Part shown: in pieces, positions 53,522 through 62,484 of the stretch | Numbering within the stretch: the stretch's first letter is position 1 | Layout: each line of letters begins with the position of its first letter | NCBI RefSeq assembly: GCF_963676665.1 | Contig: NZ_OY781378.1 | Coordinates: forward strand, 1,270,001-1,334,000 | DNA: 64,000 nt | Origin: an uncultured Tolumonas sp. | GTDB taxonomy: Bacteria > Pseudomonadota > Gammaproteobacteria > Enterobacterales > Aeromonadaceae | Direction: 5' to 3' | The notes under the pieces: model-generated | Told to the model about the DNA's origin: nothing | The model's input: the letters and a program-made list of their open reading frames with translations, nothing else | Database searches by the model: none | Program-made: the position numbers and the translations under genes

Positions 53522-53732
53522 GATGTTTTCCTTCCCGATTTATAAATTTACTGAATGATGTCTTCAGTGCCAATTCCTTCATCATGGCTATCGGCAACAG
53601 CGTCAAATGAATGATAGTTCCAATGTGTAAAAGACTGTAAAGGCGGGGTCTTACACAAAGTACATGCAAATTCACAGGCTAAAAAATATGAACATCCAGA
53701 GGTGGGTAAAATTATTCAGCAGATAAATGATT

Positions 53733-53769
53733 AGCCTCGTTAAGTCGCATATTTCTACCTAACGAGGCT
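53733..53769 (-). terminator. terminator-like hairpin after the M4 protease gene
   Basis: AGCCTCGTTA (53733-53742) and TAACGAGGCT (53760-53769) form a perfect 10-bp stem around a 17-base loop, about 16 bases beyond the original protease stop at 53785. Confidence 0.6.
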
Positions 53770-53900
53770 TGATAATCAGTAAGATCAGTTCTGGTGAATA
53801 AAAGGCCCGGCAGTTGCGGTGTTATTGTTGGCATCGGTCGAGGTAACGTAATAGGTGTATTGAGCACCTTTAGTGCCATTGAACGCATAAGCATGACTAG

Positions 53901-54778
53901 GGCCTGTTGATCTTTGCTGATTAAATTTCACTCGTTTCACATTGGCAACCACATCATGCAACAGGCCAGTGCCAATGTGCTGGCATAGTTTCGAGCTAAT
54001 TTGTCATATCGTGTCGCGATGGCGCGATAATGTTTCAGTCTTGCAAACGCATTCTCGACCAAATGCCGGTATTTATATAAACACCAATCGATATCGGCAT
54101 TACCGAGCTTTGAGTTCGATTTTCTGGGGATCACCGGTTTACTATTCTTTGTCCTGATCAACTCCCGAATTGGCTCACTGTCGTAACCTTTGTCAGCCAC
54201 AATAAAATCGGCATCCGGTAAACACGCTATCAATTCTGGTGCCGCTTTGCTGTCGTGAACCTCACCACCGGTAAGCAGAAAATCAATGGGTAAACCATAA
54301 CTGTCCACGGCTAAATGTATTTTCGTTGTATTTCCACCACGGCTTTTACCAATCGATTCACTCTCATGTGTTGATGCCCCCGTGGCATGCTGATGAGCTC
54401 TAACAATGCTGCCGTCAATAAATTCCCATTCAAAATCAGGTGATTGCTTCAGTGCTGTGAACAATTGAAGAAGAACGCCTTTTTTCGACCAAAGATTAAA
54501 ACGACGATAAATCGTGTTCCAGTCGCCAAAAGCACTGGGGATATCGCGCCACGGACAACCGACACGCATTCGGTACAAAATACCCTCAAGCGTCATACGG
54601 TGTTCCGGTTTGTTATAGACACGTCCGGTTTCAAGCAGGAGTCTGGATAGCTTTAACCAGTATTCATCTGTTAGCATTATTCGAGGCATGGTGATTTGGT
54701 GTGGATTGTTTTTTGGCGAAAGTGATTATATCAATTCGCCATGCCGCTCAATAATTCGCCTCGAAAGATCAACAGCCC
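53901..54778 (-). mobile_element. IS5-family insertion sequence, complete, 878 bp
   Basis: Terminal inverted repeats of about 15 bp read GGCCTGTTGATCTTT at the left and GGGCTGTTGATCTTT at the right (one mismatch). A perfect 4-bp CTAG target duplication lies at 53897-53900 and 54779-54782. It carries a single transposase gene. The YTAR-type target fits IS5. The insertion is in the C-terminal part of an M4 protease gene and seems recent. Confidence 0.92.
53937..54689 (-). CDS. IS5-family transposase
   Basis: The protein has 250 residues. A DUF4096-type N-terminal segment (EGILYRMRVGCPWRDIPSAF) leads to the DDE core: first Asp in EFIDGSIVRAHQHATG, second in DFIVADKGYDSE, and the Glu in YKYRHLVENAFARLKHYR, the usual Y-x2-R-x2-VE-x2-F signature. 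It is one uninterrupted frame and is probably functional. It runs in the same direction as the disrupted protease. Confidence 0.92.
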   Translation of the reverse strand: MPRIMLTDEYWLKLSRLLLETGRVYNKPEHRMTLEGILYRMRVGCPWRDIPSAFGDWNTIYRRFNLWSKKGVLLQLFTALKQSPDFEWEFIDGSIVRAHQHATGASTHESESIGKSRGGNTTKIHLAVDSYGLPIDFLLTGGEVHDSKAAPELIACLPDADFIVADKGYDSEPIRELIRTKNSKPVIPRKSNSKLGNADIDWCLYKYRHLVENAFARLKHYRAIATRYDKLARNYASTLALACCMMWLPM

Positions 54779-56592
54779 CTAGTAACTAGTTCATTTTTTA
54801 CATATGTTCCACAGCAAGTAAATGTAACTTCTGTGGATGAAGGTACATTCGTACTCCAAGAGATCTGGAATTTTACCCCTTTGATTATTTTGCTTGTGAC
54901 GTTAGAAATAACCACGGCATTGCCCGTGTTAGTTGTACCGCCATTACACAAGCTATCCGTGACACCGACTTGTTCCCAGGCAGCTGCGACATGGGGGCCG
55001 TAAGTGGTGGTTACCGCAATAGTGGCTGCACGTGCATCACAAAAATCAGCGGTTGAATTTAATGAGGTAAAACCGTTGAAAGCGATCTGTTCTGCAGCAG
55101 GCAAGCCAATATCGGTTGCTAATAAATAATACCAATAATTTGATATGCCACTATTGGTATGCACACCACCGTTATCGGCTGTTCCGGTATACCGATCGGC
55201 ATAATTATCGGGGTCGCCATCTTCGCTTGGATTGGCCATATTCCGAATGCCATTGCTGCCCGGCGTGATGTCTTCACCAATGGTCCAATTACCTGAGCCG
55301 AAATAATACTCGGTATTGGTTCCCATCATGTCGGAAAATGATTCATTTAACGCTCCTGATTCATTTTGATAAATCAGATTGCTGGTAGCTTCCGTCACGC
55401 CATGTGTAAATTCATGCGCGACGACATCCAGATCACCAGAGAAATTGATGAAGGTAGAGCCGTCACCATCACCGTATGAAACCTGACTTCCGTTCCAGTA
55501 AGCATTGTTGTAATTTCGCTTCAAATGCGCAGATGAAACCATGCCTTGCGGGTATTTGCTCAACCAGTTGAAACTATGAACTTTTTGATAATAATCATCG
55601 GTTACATTGGCAAAAAAATGGGCATCAACTAAAGCGGGTTGCCCAGGGGAAGTGGAGCCTGCGGTATTCCAATGATCGTCATTATCAACGGCAAGAATGC
55701 CGGGTAAGGTACTTTTATTTTGTGCGTCGTAGGTTTTTTGACGATCGTCAGATGAAATCATCTGAAATTGTGCACCATTTTTTGTTGTATCCAATGGTGT
55801 TTTAGTTATGCCATCAACACCGGTGCCATCACCGGTTGTTAAACCATCATAAGCGTTAATAACAGAACCATTACTGGCATCGATCCAGTGAAACCATCGA
55901 CTGTCAGGACGTTGATTTTCAACAATATAAAAATAGCGACCATCAGAAGGGTTGATCATCAGCTTAGTTGACCATTTTCCTGTGCTACCAATTTTTTTAG
56001 CGGTAATGGCTTGAGCGGATTTATCGTTGATAGTGATGTCATTGGTAGACATGAGGCCGGGAAAGTTTTCACCTATAACTGCAACTGCTTCACCGTGTGT
56101 ATTGTTTAATACAGTCAGTTGTCCACCTAAAACCTCGGCATTACCAACGACTTGTTGGTAGCGTTTAGATATCACACCCGCTGCTTTAAAGTTTGCCGTT
56201 CCTAATAAACGAACGTTGGCAGGGAGCTTGAAGTTTGTAGCCTCCGCACCTTTGAGTGCTATGAATTCAGCGTGGTTGTGTTTAGAAATATCGGGTGCTG
56301 CATTAACAGCATTAGCCAATAATAAAAAAAAGAGTGGAATAGCAAAGATCGATTTCATTTTGCGACCTCAGGTTGGTAATTTCAGCATATAGATTTATCT
56401 GGCACTACTTATGAAGTGTTAAAAAAGTGTTAATTTAAATAACTATAGTATATTTTTTCAACACTGCTTGAGCGGTTTATCTACAAGATAAAAACGTAAG
56501 GTTTACGGTATTCTTCTGTCGTCAACAATACACAATTCAGACAGCGTCACAGGGATAACTCACCAGATCAATGCCACCAGCGAAATGACACT

Positions 56593-57030
56593 TCATGTGC
56601 GATACCAATCCAATTTTTTCCCAAAACCAAGAACATTATTCGTAAACTTTAATTCTGAGATTTCAATCTTCCAAAGAGGCAGCGATTTTATTTTAGCGAT
56701 AGGAAAACGTTTGGTGTATAAAGAAAGGGCATCGATTTTATTTTCTTCGGTCAGCAGTGAGATCAAACCTTTATATTGAATGCCTTTAATTAATGAGATG
56801 TTTTTAGGTTGTCCGTTTACTGTTCCTGCGACAAGATGATTGTTTAACATTAAGTTACTATGGCGACTCTCTGTTGACGTCATTAAATAAAATGCAACTT
56901 TTTCTTCATCAAATACATAAAAACAGTTAGCACACCAGATATCACCATCGAATGAGCAGCATAAAGATAATACATGCTGTTTTTTTAAATAAGTGAAAAT
57001 AGGGTTTGATGATTCTTGTGTATCCATCAT
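56593..57030 (-). CDS. yhbP: YhbP-like pyridoxamine 5'-phosphate oxidase-fold protein
   Basis: The protein has 145 residues from ATG 57030; an adjacent ATG at 57027 is equivalent and a TTG at 57093 adds an unlikely extension. Resemblance to E. coli YhbP is clear in LKKQHVLSLCCSFDGDIWCA, VAFYLMTSTESRH, VAGTVNGQPKNISLIKGIQY and LGFGKKLDWYR. It belongs to the flavin-reductase-like split-barrel group; no catalytic activity is established for YhbP. It stands alone between the protease and the secreted 137-residue protein gene. Confidence 0.87.
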   Translation of the reverse strand: MMDTQESSNPIFTYLKKQHVLSLCCSFDGDIWCANCFYVFDEEKVAFYLMTSTESRHSNLMLNNHLVAGTVNGQPKNISLIKGIQYKGLISLLTEENKIDALSLYTKRFPIAKIKSLPLWKIEISELKFTNNVLGFGKKLDWYRT

Positions 57031-57138
57031 AACTAATTTACCAATGTCAGTTTTATTAATAATGTCATTCGCATTAGTAAAACAACCACACAAGGCATTC
57101 TGTTAATTATTGAATGCCCATGTGTAGTATCACTCGAT

Positions 57139-57552
57139 TTACTTCGTTTCTTTGCTCATTTCTTTAAAGTCATTACCAAAATCAGCGGGCACTCCCAGCT
57201 CTTTGTCTAAATCAAACATCATGGCATGAGCTACGTTTGAGATTTGTGTATTGGCATAGTTGGGCTTGTTGCAATAGTCATCAAATCGAAGGAAAAAATC
57301 GTCGGCAGACATAGTGGTGTATTGGATATCATGGATCAGACTGTAGGCGCTGACAAAACCGGCAATCCAGTGCATATCCATAACATGAGAAAAGCTTTTA
57401 CTGCGGCTTTTGTTATATTCGGTACAGGTTTGCCCACCCGCGCCGATCATCGAAAAACCATGGGTAAACTTTGGTGGTTCAGTCGGCGTAGTTTCTGCCA
57501 TACAGGTTAAACTTAACAACAGCAACCCGGAAAGCGATGTTTTTAGTTTCAT
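57139..57552 (-). CDS. secreted HdeA/Rap1a-like protein
   Basis: The protein has 137 residues from ATG 57552, opening with a signal peptide (MKLKTSLSGLLLLSLTCMA). The mature domain holds two widely spaced cysteines (GQTCTEYNKS and FDDYCNKPNYAN) and an HWIAGFVSAYSLI helix, the pattern of HdeA/Rap1a-like periplasmic proteins. These include acid-stress chaperones and T6SS immunity proteins; no T6SS effector is nearby, so neither role can be assigned. An earlier in-frame ATG at 57570 is possible. Confidence 0.65.
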   Translation of the reverse strand: MKLKTSLSGLLLLSLTCMAETTPTEPPKFTHGFSMIGAGGQTCTEYNKSRSKSFSHVMDMHWIAGFVSAYSLIHDIQYTTMSADDFFLRFDDYCNKPNYANTQISNVAHAMMFDLDKELGVPADFGNDFKEMSKETK

Positions 57553-57717
57553 ATTTACAACCGTCGTCATGTTAGAAGAAAAAATCAGATGGATAATATT
57601 CAAGCATTTTAGTGATAATTTCCAGATGCATGATGTTTCTTGTGGGTACTCGACGGTCTATTGTCACCGCCTTGAGAAAAACGGTCAGCCAAATTGGGCG
57701 TGTCTGAGAATCTAGCG

Positions 57718-58353
57718 TTATTTATTTAAGATGCGGATTAAAATTGCCTCGGCATTTTTTGCGGCATCCTTGCTAATTGCAGGCGTTAATATCGTGATCA
57801 AATCGGTCAATTGTTCTGCTGTGAAACCAATCTGTAATGCTATTTGCAGATGACGGCCTAGTTGCATATTTAAACCATTTAAACTTGCTAAAACCGCAAT
57901 GGTTACAATTTCACGGCATTGAAAATCAAGATTGTCCCGGCTCCAAATATCGGCAAAAAGATGCTCTTTAATAAAAATATCTATTACTGGCACAAATGAT
58001 AATGCAGGGCCTGTTTCCAGCGCACCAAGCAGTGCCATTTGCATTTCACAACCCAATTCAAATTTGCTTTTTTGTTCTGGTAGCTGGGTCGGTTCTTTAC
58101 CTGTTTCATCGATAATGCCATGCGCTTGGCGCGATGCTAATACGCCGATAAAGGTGTTAATGGCATTTATGCTGCGCGGAAACCCAACATAGGCATACAG
58201 TTGGATGAGAATTTCTTTTATCTCATTGATGGTCAATTTCGCATCGAGTCCTTTATTCAGACTTTTCTCCAGATTGTCTAAATCTCCTTGTGCTGCCAAG
58301 GCCGCTATTGTGGCGATGCTTTGCTGTTTATTACTAATTGATAAATTAGCCAT
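57718..58353 (-). CDS. carboxymuconolactone-decarboxylase (CMD)-like protein, two-domain
   Basis: The protein has 211 residues with two CMD-like helical repeats: TINEIKEILIQLYAYVGFPRS (first, residues about 20-75) and LDFQCREIVTIAVLASLNGLN with HLQIALQIGFTAEQL (second, about 140-200). No CxxC is present, so AhpD-type chemistry is not supported. Its ATG is three bases after the hydrogenase stop, which puts it at the end of the hydrogenase operon and implies co-expression. A hydrogen-linked role is an inference from position only. Confidence 0.82.
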   Translation of the reverse strand: MANLSISNKQQSIATIAALAAQGDLDNLEKSLNKGLDAKLTINEIKEILIQLYAYVGFPRSINAINTFIGVLASRQAHGIIDETGKEPTQLPEQKSKFELGCEMQMALLGALETGPALSFVPVIDIFIKEHLFADIWSRDNLDFQCREIVTIAVLASLNGLNMQLGRHLQIALQIGFTAEQLTDLITILTPAISKDAAKNAEAILIRILNK

Positions 58354-58356
58354 AAT

Positions 58357-60213
58357 TTACGGCTTACTACGAGGAGTATAAGTGGTGTGCAATAACGCAT
58401 GCGCTTTGTGACCGCAGGGCCCGTCTTTTAAAAACTCGCGGTAGATCTGCAATACCTGCGGATTTTCATGCGATTTACGGATCGCGTAACTGGCATCCTC
58501 GCTGTAAATTGCTTTAGCTCGTTTAGCTCGGATTTCAGGGCTGGTTGGGATCGGTTGCCCACCACCACCGAGACAACCGCCGGGGCAGGCCATCATTTCT
58601 ATAAAATGGCAGGTGCTGAAAAGGCCGCCCATTTTAATATCTTCCATCACTTTACGAATATTGACTGTGCCATGAGCGACCGCCACCCGCAGCGTAACGC
58701 CGTTTAGCCACTCAAAATCAGAGAATAAATGCTGGAGTAATTCCGGCACCGGCCCGACTTCGGTGATGGGTATTTCCAGCAAACGAATACCTTCAAATCC
58801 CCGAACCGGAACGATATCGGCATGCGCGTAAAAGTCCTCAACCTTTTTACTGGTCACCAGTTCAATCACAGTACGTAGGGCTGCTTCCATCACGCCACCT
58901 GTAGCGCCAAAAATGACGCCAGATCCTGTCGATGTTCCAAAAGGGTTATCAAATACCGATTTAGGGAGTTTAGGCAGATCGAGACCTGATTCGTGCATCA
59001 TTTTGGCTAACTCTCGGGTGGTGAGCGCAAAATCCACATCCTGAAAACCAGAGGCTTTCATCTCAGGGCGATTACATTCGAATTTCTTAGCTGTACAGGG
59101 CATCAGTGCGACTGAAACGATGTTCTTGGGATCAATCCCTTTTTTTTCTGCGTAATAGGTTTTGATGATGGGGCCAAACATCTGTTGCGGACTTTTTGCT
59201 GTCGACAACAGATCGAGCATGTCGGGATAAAAGTATTCGATGTATTTAATCCAACCCGGCGAACAGCTGGTCAGCAGTGGTAAATTTGCCTTAGGATTCT
59301 TGTCAGCCAGCGCTTGCTGCAGACGAAGCAGCAGTTCTGTTCCTTCCTCAAGAATGGTCAGATCGGCAGAAAAATTAGTATCAAACACCGCATCAAACCC
59401 CATACTCTTGAGCGCGGTATTCATCTCAAAGGTGAGTGGCGTGCCAGGTTCCAAGCCAAAGCATTCACCAATAGCTGCTCTGGGTGCGGGTGCAGTTTGT
59501 ATCACCACATGCTTGGTTGGATCATCCAATAAAGCCCAGACTTCATCCGTTTGATCGACTTCAGTCAGTGCCCCGGTTGGGCAGCGAATAATGCATTGGC
59601 CACATTCAATACATGCAGACAACGCGAGTGGTTTGTCAGCGAACGTGGCGATCCGGGACTGATCTCCGCGGCCTGAGATCGTGAGACAACCTACGTTTTG
59701 CAGTTCGTTACAGGCGCGCATACAACGACGGCAGAGTATGCATTTGTTCATATCGAACACGAGGGACCCTGAATGGTCGATTGAATATTTTGGTGATTCC
59801 GTCTGGCCAAAACGAAACAAGTCAATGCCGTATTCCGCCGCTAAACACTGCAACTCACAGTTATTGTTGCGTTTGCAGGTATAACACTGGCCGTAATGGT
59901 CGGCTAATATCAGATCAATAATGTGGCGTCGGGCGGTGCGGATAGCTGCACTCGTTGTTGTGATTTTCAGCGGTTTGGTGATCGGATAGGTGCAGGCGAT
60001 CTGCAAACCTGACTGGCCATCTATTTCGATCATACACAGTCGACAGGCACCAATTGGGGTTAGGTCTGGGTGATCACATAAGGTGGGAATATGCAGACCC
60101 GCCATTTTAGCTGCCGCCAAAATAGTGGTTCCTGAAGGCACGGTTAGTTCAATATCGTCGATAGTAACGGTAACTGGCGGGATCTGTGTGTTACCTTCAG
60201 TCGCGGTAGACAT
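58357..60213 (-). CDS. hydA: [FeFe] hydrogenase large subunit, NADH-linked type
   Basis: The protein has 618 residues. N-terminal Fe-S modules in order: [2Fe-2S] ferredoxin domain (LCDHPDLTPIGACRLC), His-Cys [4Fe-4S] (HYGQCYTCKRNNNCELQC), and two [4Fe-4S] sites (CILCRRCMRAC and CIECGQCIIRCP). H-cluster motifs are L1 TSCSPGW (Cys317), L2 MPCTAKK (Cys373) and L3 MACPGGCLGGGGQP (Cys543, Cys547). The residue after Cys317 is Ser, where the proton-relay Cys of many [FeFe] enzymes would be. It would evolve or oxidise H2 with the NuoEF-like partner. The ATG directly follows the partner's stop. Maturases HydEFG are not in the window. Confidence 0.93.
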   Translation of the reverse strand: MSTATEGNTQIPPVTVTIDDIELTVPSGTTILAAAKMAGLHIPTLCDHPDLTPIGACRLCMIEIDGQSGLQIACTYPITKPLKITTTSAAIRTARRHIIDLILADHYGQCYTCKRNNNCELQCLAAEYGIDLFRFGQTESPKYSIDHSGSLVFDMNKCILCRRCMRACNELQNVGCLTISGRGDQSRIATFADKPLALSACIECGQCIIRCPTGALTEVDQTDEVWALLDDPTKHVVIQTAPAPRAAIGECFGLEPGTPLTFEMNTALKSMGFDAVFDTNFSADLTILEEGTELLLRLQQALADKNPKANLPLLTSCSPGWIKYIEYFYPDMLDLLSTAKSPQQMFGPIIKTYYAEKKGIDPKNIVSVALMPCTAKKFECNRPEMKASGFQDVDFALTTRELAKMMHESGLDLPKLPKSVFDNPFGTSTGSGVIFGATGGVMEAALRTVIELVTSKKVEDFYAHADIVPVRGFEGIRLLEIPITEVGPVPELLQHLFSDFEWLNGVTLRVAVAHGTVNIRKVMEDIKMGGLFSTCHFIEMMACPGGCLGGGGQPIPTSPEIRAKRAKAIYSEDASYAIRKSHENPQVLQIYREFLKDGPCGHKAHALLHTTYTPRSKP

Positions 60214-61956
60214 TTATGTGTTCCTTTCTGCGTGCTTTGCGATAACAACATTGTCGTCAACTATCTCTGCGGATAAGTGAGCTTCAATTTCACTGTGGAA
60301 ATACTCATTGATCGCCAGCAATATTTGGGGGCTGGATTGACCAAGACCACATCGCGATGTCAGTTGAATGGTTTTACCGAGGTTAAGCAATTCATCCCAA
60401 TAGCGAGGTGAACATTGCCCCTTGAGTAAGGCCCTGACGCCGTTAAGCAAAACCACATTGCCGTCACGACATGGCGTGCATTGTCCGCACGATTCATCGA
60501 CAAAAAATTCCAGATAATTTTCTGCTACTTCAATAAGATCTCGAGCGAAGCTATAGATAATGACGGAACTGCCAGCGCCAAGATCTTCGTAAGCTAACTG
60601 ACGGCTAAAGGCAGTGTAGGGTACTAATCTGCCAGAATAACCGCCGATTTGAACGGCTTTGGCATTTTCTCCACCGACCAGAGTTAACAGCTCTGATACG
60701 CTGGCTCCCCAAGGCAATTCATACAGACCCGGGCGTAAACAATCCCCTGATATGCTGAACAGTTTAAAACCTTTGGAGCGTGCGGTTCCAATACCGGAAA
60801 ACCAGTTTGCACCTTGTGCCAAAATAACGCTGGCGGTGGCTAATGTTTCGACATTATTTAATGCCGTTGGTTGGTTGTGGAGGCCAACTTCGACGGGGTA
60901 GGGTGGGCGGTTACGCGGTTCGCCGCGATTTCCTTCTAATGATTCTATGAGTGCGGTTTCTTCACCACAGATATAGGCGCCAGCGCCCATCTGAATGCGG
61001 ATATCGAAATCAAAATTATTTTCACCCAGAATATTTTTACCTAATAACCCGGTCTCGTAGCGGTCTTGTAATATTTGCTGCAGGTGCGGTTGCAGATAAG
61101 CATATTCGGCGCGCAGATAGATAATTCCATGTTGGGCTCCGATAGCGTAGGCCGCTATCGTCATACCTTCAAAGACCAAGTCGGCGGAATTAGTAAGAAT
61201 GACGCGATCTTTGAATGTGCCGGGTTCTCCTTCGTCAGCATTACAAATCACATATTTTATATCGCCTGTGGCGTCAGCAGCCCGTTGCCATTTAAACCCG
61301 GTTGGAAAACCCGCGCCGCCTCGGCCGCATAACCCCGCATGTTTTATTTCTTCAATCACTTGTGTTGGCGTCATGCCCAGCGCATTTTTTATTCCTGCGT
61401 TGGCGTGATGATGTGCATAGGTGAGAGTGTTAGTTACTGTTGGTGCAAAATCGCTGGTGATAGATCGATTTGTTTCTGTTGTCTCGATGCATTCTTGGAT
61501 AATTTGCTGAACTTTGCCTGGCGTCAGATTGGAAAATACAGCCTCGTTGATCATCATGGCGGGGGCTTGATCATCCATGCCAAGACAGCTGATCCATTGC
61601 AAAGAAAACATCCCATCCGTAGTCGTTTCACCAAATTGGATACCAAGCAATTGCTCGAGCTGCTGGGCAACGAGTTTTGCTCCTTTCATCATGGCGTTGA
61701 TATCGCGGCTGAGGCGGATAATGAACTTACCTTGCGGTTTGGTGTTCAGAAAACGGTAGAAAGTAGCAACGCTGTATACCTTTGACGCGGAAATGCCCAA
61801 TAACTCACTGACACAGTGCATCGCGAATTCGGAAAGATAGCCATATTCTGTTTGAATCGCCAAAAGTATAGACAGCAATGCGGAATGATCGTTGGCGTGT
61901 TTTTCCACTAGCGCTGAGACATACGCCTGTACTTTTGCCTGATCAGTTAACAACAT
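60214..61956 (-). CDS. hydB: NADH-binding hydrogenase subunit, NuoE-NuoF fusion
   Basis: The protein has 580 residues. Residues 1-150 form a NuoE-like thioredoxin-fold domain in which three of four [2Fe-2S] ligand positions are changed (Leu82, Asn87 and Asp128 by alignment; only Cys124 of SCLGMDDQAP remains), so the cluster is probably lost. Residues 170-580 are NuoF-like: FMN/NADH site CGRGGAGFPTGFKW, ICNADEGEPGTFKD, and the [4Fe-4S] ligands ESCGQCTPCR with SRCGLGQ. It lacks the extra C-terminal ferredoxin domain of the trimeric bifurcating HydB. It would pass electrons between NADH and HydA. It is the first gene of the operon. Confidence 0.9.
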   Translation of the reverse strand: MLLTDQAKVQAYVSALVEKHANDHSALLSILLAIQTEYGYLSEFAMHCVSELLGISASKVYSVATFYRFLNTKPQGKFIIRLSRDINAMMKGAKLVAQQLEQLLGIQFGETTTDGMFSLQWISCLGMDDQAPAMMINEAVFSNLTPGKVQQIIQECIETTETNRSITSDFAPTVTNTLTYAHHHANAGIKNALGMTPTQVIEEIKHAGLCGRGGAGFPTGFKWQRAADATGDIKYVICNADEGEPGTFKDRVILTNSADLVFEGMTIAAYAIGAQHGIIYLRAEYAYLQPHLQQILQDRYETGLLGKNILGENNFDFDIRIQMGAGAYICGEETALIESLEGNRGEPRNRPPYPVEVGLHNQPTALNNVETLATASVILAQGANWFSGIGTARSKGFKLFSISGDCLRPGLYELPWGASVSELLTLVGGENAKAVQIGGYSGRLVPYTAFSRQLAYEDLGAGSSVIIYSFARDLIEVAENYLEFFVDESCGQCTPCRDGNVVLLNGVRALLKGQCSPRYWDELLNLGKTIQLTSRCGLGQSSPQILLAINEYFHSEIEAHLSAEIVDDNVVIAKHAERNT

Positions 61957-62119
61957 ATCGCTGCTTCCCCCATCTCTGTGCCGAAATTGATTGGGTTGCC
62001 GGCACTGGTGGCTGTGTTATATGTCCAGAATTACAGCCCGGTGGTTATTTGAGCCATTACATTGATCATAGCTAGTTTGGTTATGGCGAGTGGCCGGAGT
62101 TAAAAAATTAATATGTTAA

Positions 62120-62426
62120 TTTTACATTGCTACCAAAATTGTCGTAACGACAGCTATTTTAGCTACTATGGGGGCACTCTATTCTTATATGGGCGATAAA
62201 AGCCAAAGCAGAAATTTTGGAAAAGGAGTTTGTTGACTCGAATCACCGTAGTGATGAACAAATGCACCTGCATCATCGCTGGGCACAAGCAATGACTGTG
62301 ATGCTGGTCGCTATTTCTATGGCTGCGATCTCGTTACTTCCCCGAAAACGTTGGTTAGAATGGCTGATGTGGGGGTTATCCGGTGTCGGCATTATTTCCG
62401 GGATCTTCGCAATATTGCAAATCTAA
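62120..62426 (+). pseudogene. DUF4337 gene remnant with internal deletion
   Basis: Two frames encode two ends of a DUF4337 protein. Frame one, 62120-62230, reads KIVVTTAILATMGALYSYMG then DKSQSR, the N-terminal membrane helix of the family, but lacks a start codon and has a stop upstream. Frame two, to 62426, reads KAEILEKEFVDS, HHRWAQAMTVMLVAISMAAI and SLLPRKRWLEW, the C-terminal two helices. The middle part (about 60 residues in recalled homologues) is missing and the frames differ. A TTG at 62217 could still give a 69-residue peptide with two helices, after AAAAGGAG in the wrong place. The remnant lies between the hydrogenase promoter and the secreted unknown. Confidence 0.6.
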
Positions 62427-62484
62427 CTGGATGGATTCGATAAAGTCTTAGCTTAGTGATAAGGGCCGTTCGAAGGAAATAGCA

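Larger units (their letters stand above)
53785..56358 (-). pseudogene. M4-family (thermolysin/vibriolysin-like) secreted metalloprotease, broken by an IS5-family element
   Basis: Reading leftward, the intact 5' part (56358-54779) encodes signal peptide, propeptide (FTP/PepSY-like) and the M4 catalytic domain with VVAHEFTHGVTEATSN (zinc HExxH), NESGALNESFSDMMG (third ligand Glu) and GGVHTNSGISNYWYYLLA. It now ends in element DNA after NELVT. The remaining C-terminal piece is 53896-53785 (SHAYAFNGTKGAQYTYYVTS..). Removing 53901-54778 and one CTAG rejoins T-SHAYAF in frame, giving 563 residues. The lost part belongs to a small C-terminal beta domain, so the truncated enzyme may still fold and act as a protease. 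Confidence 0.92.

Noticed and set aside
57139-57552. T6SS immunity protein
   Set aside because: The Rap1a/HdeA-like pattern alone is not enough; there is no effector or secretion gene nearby.
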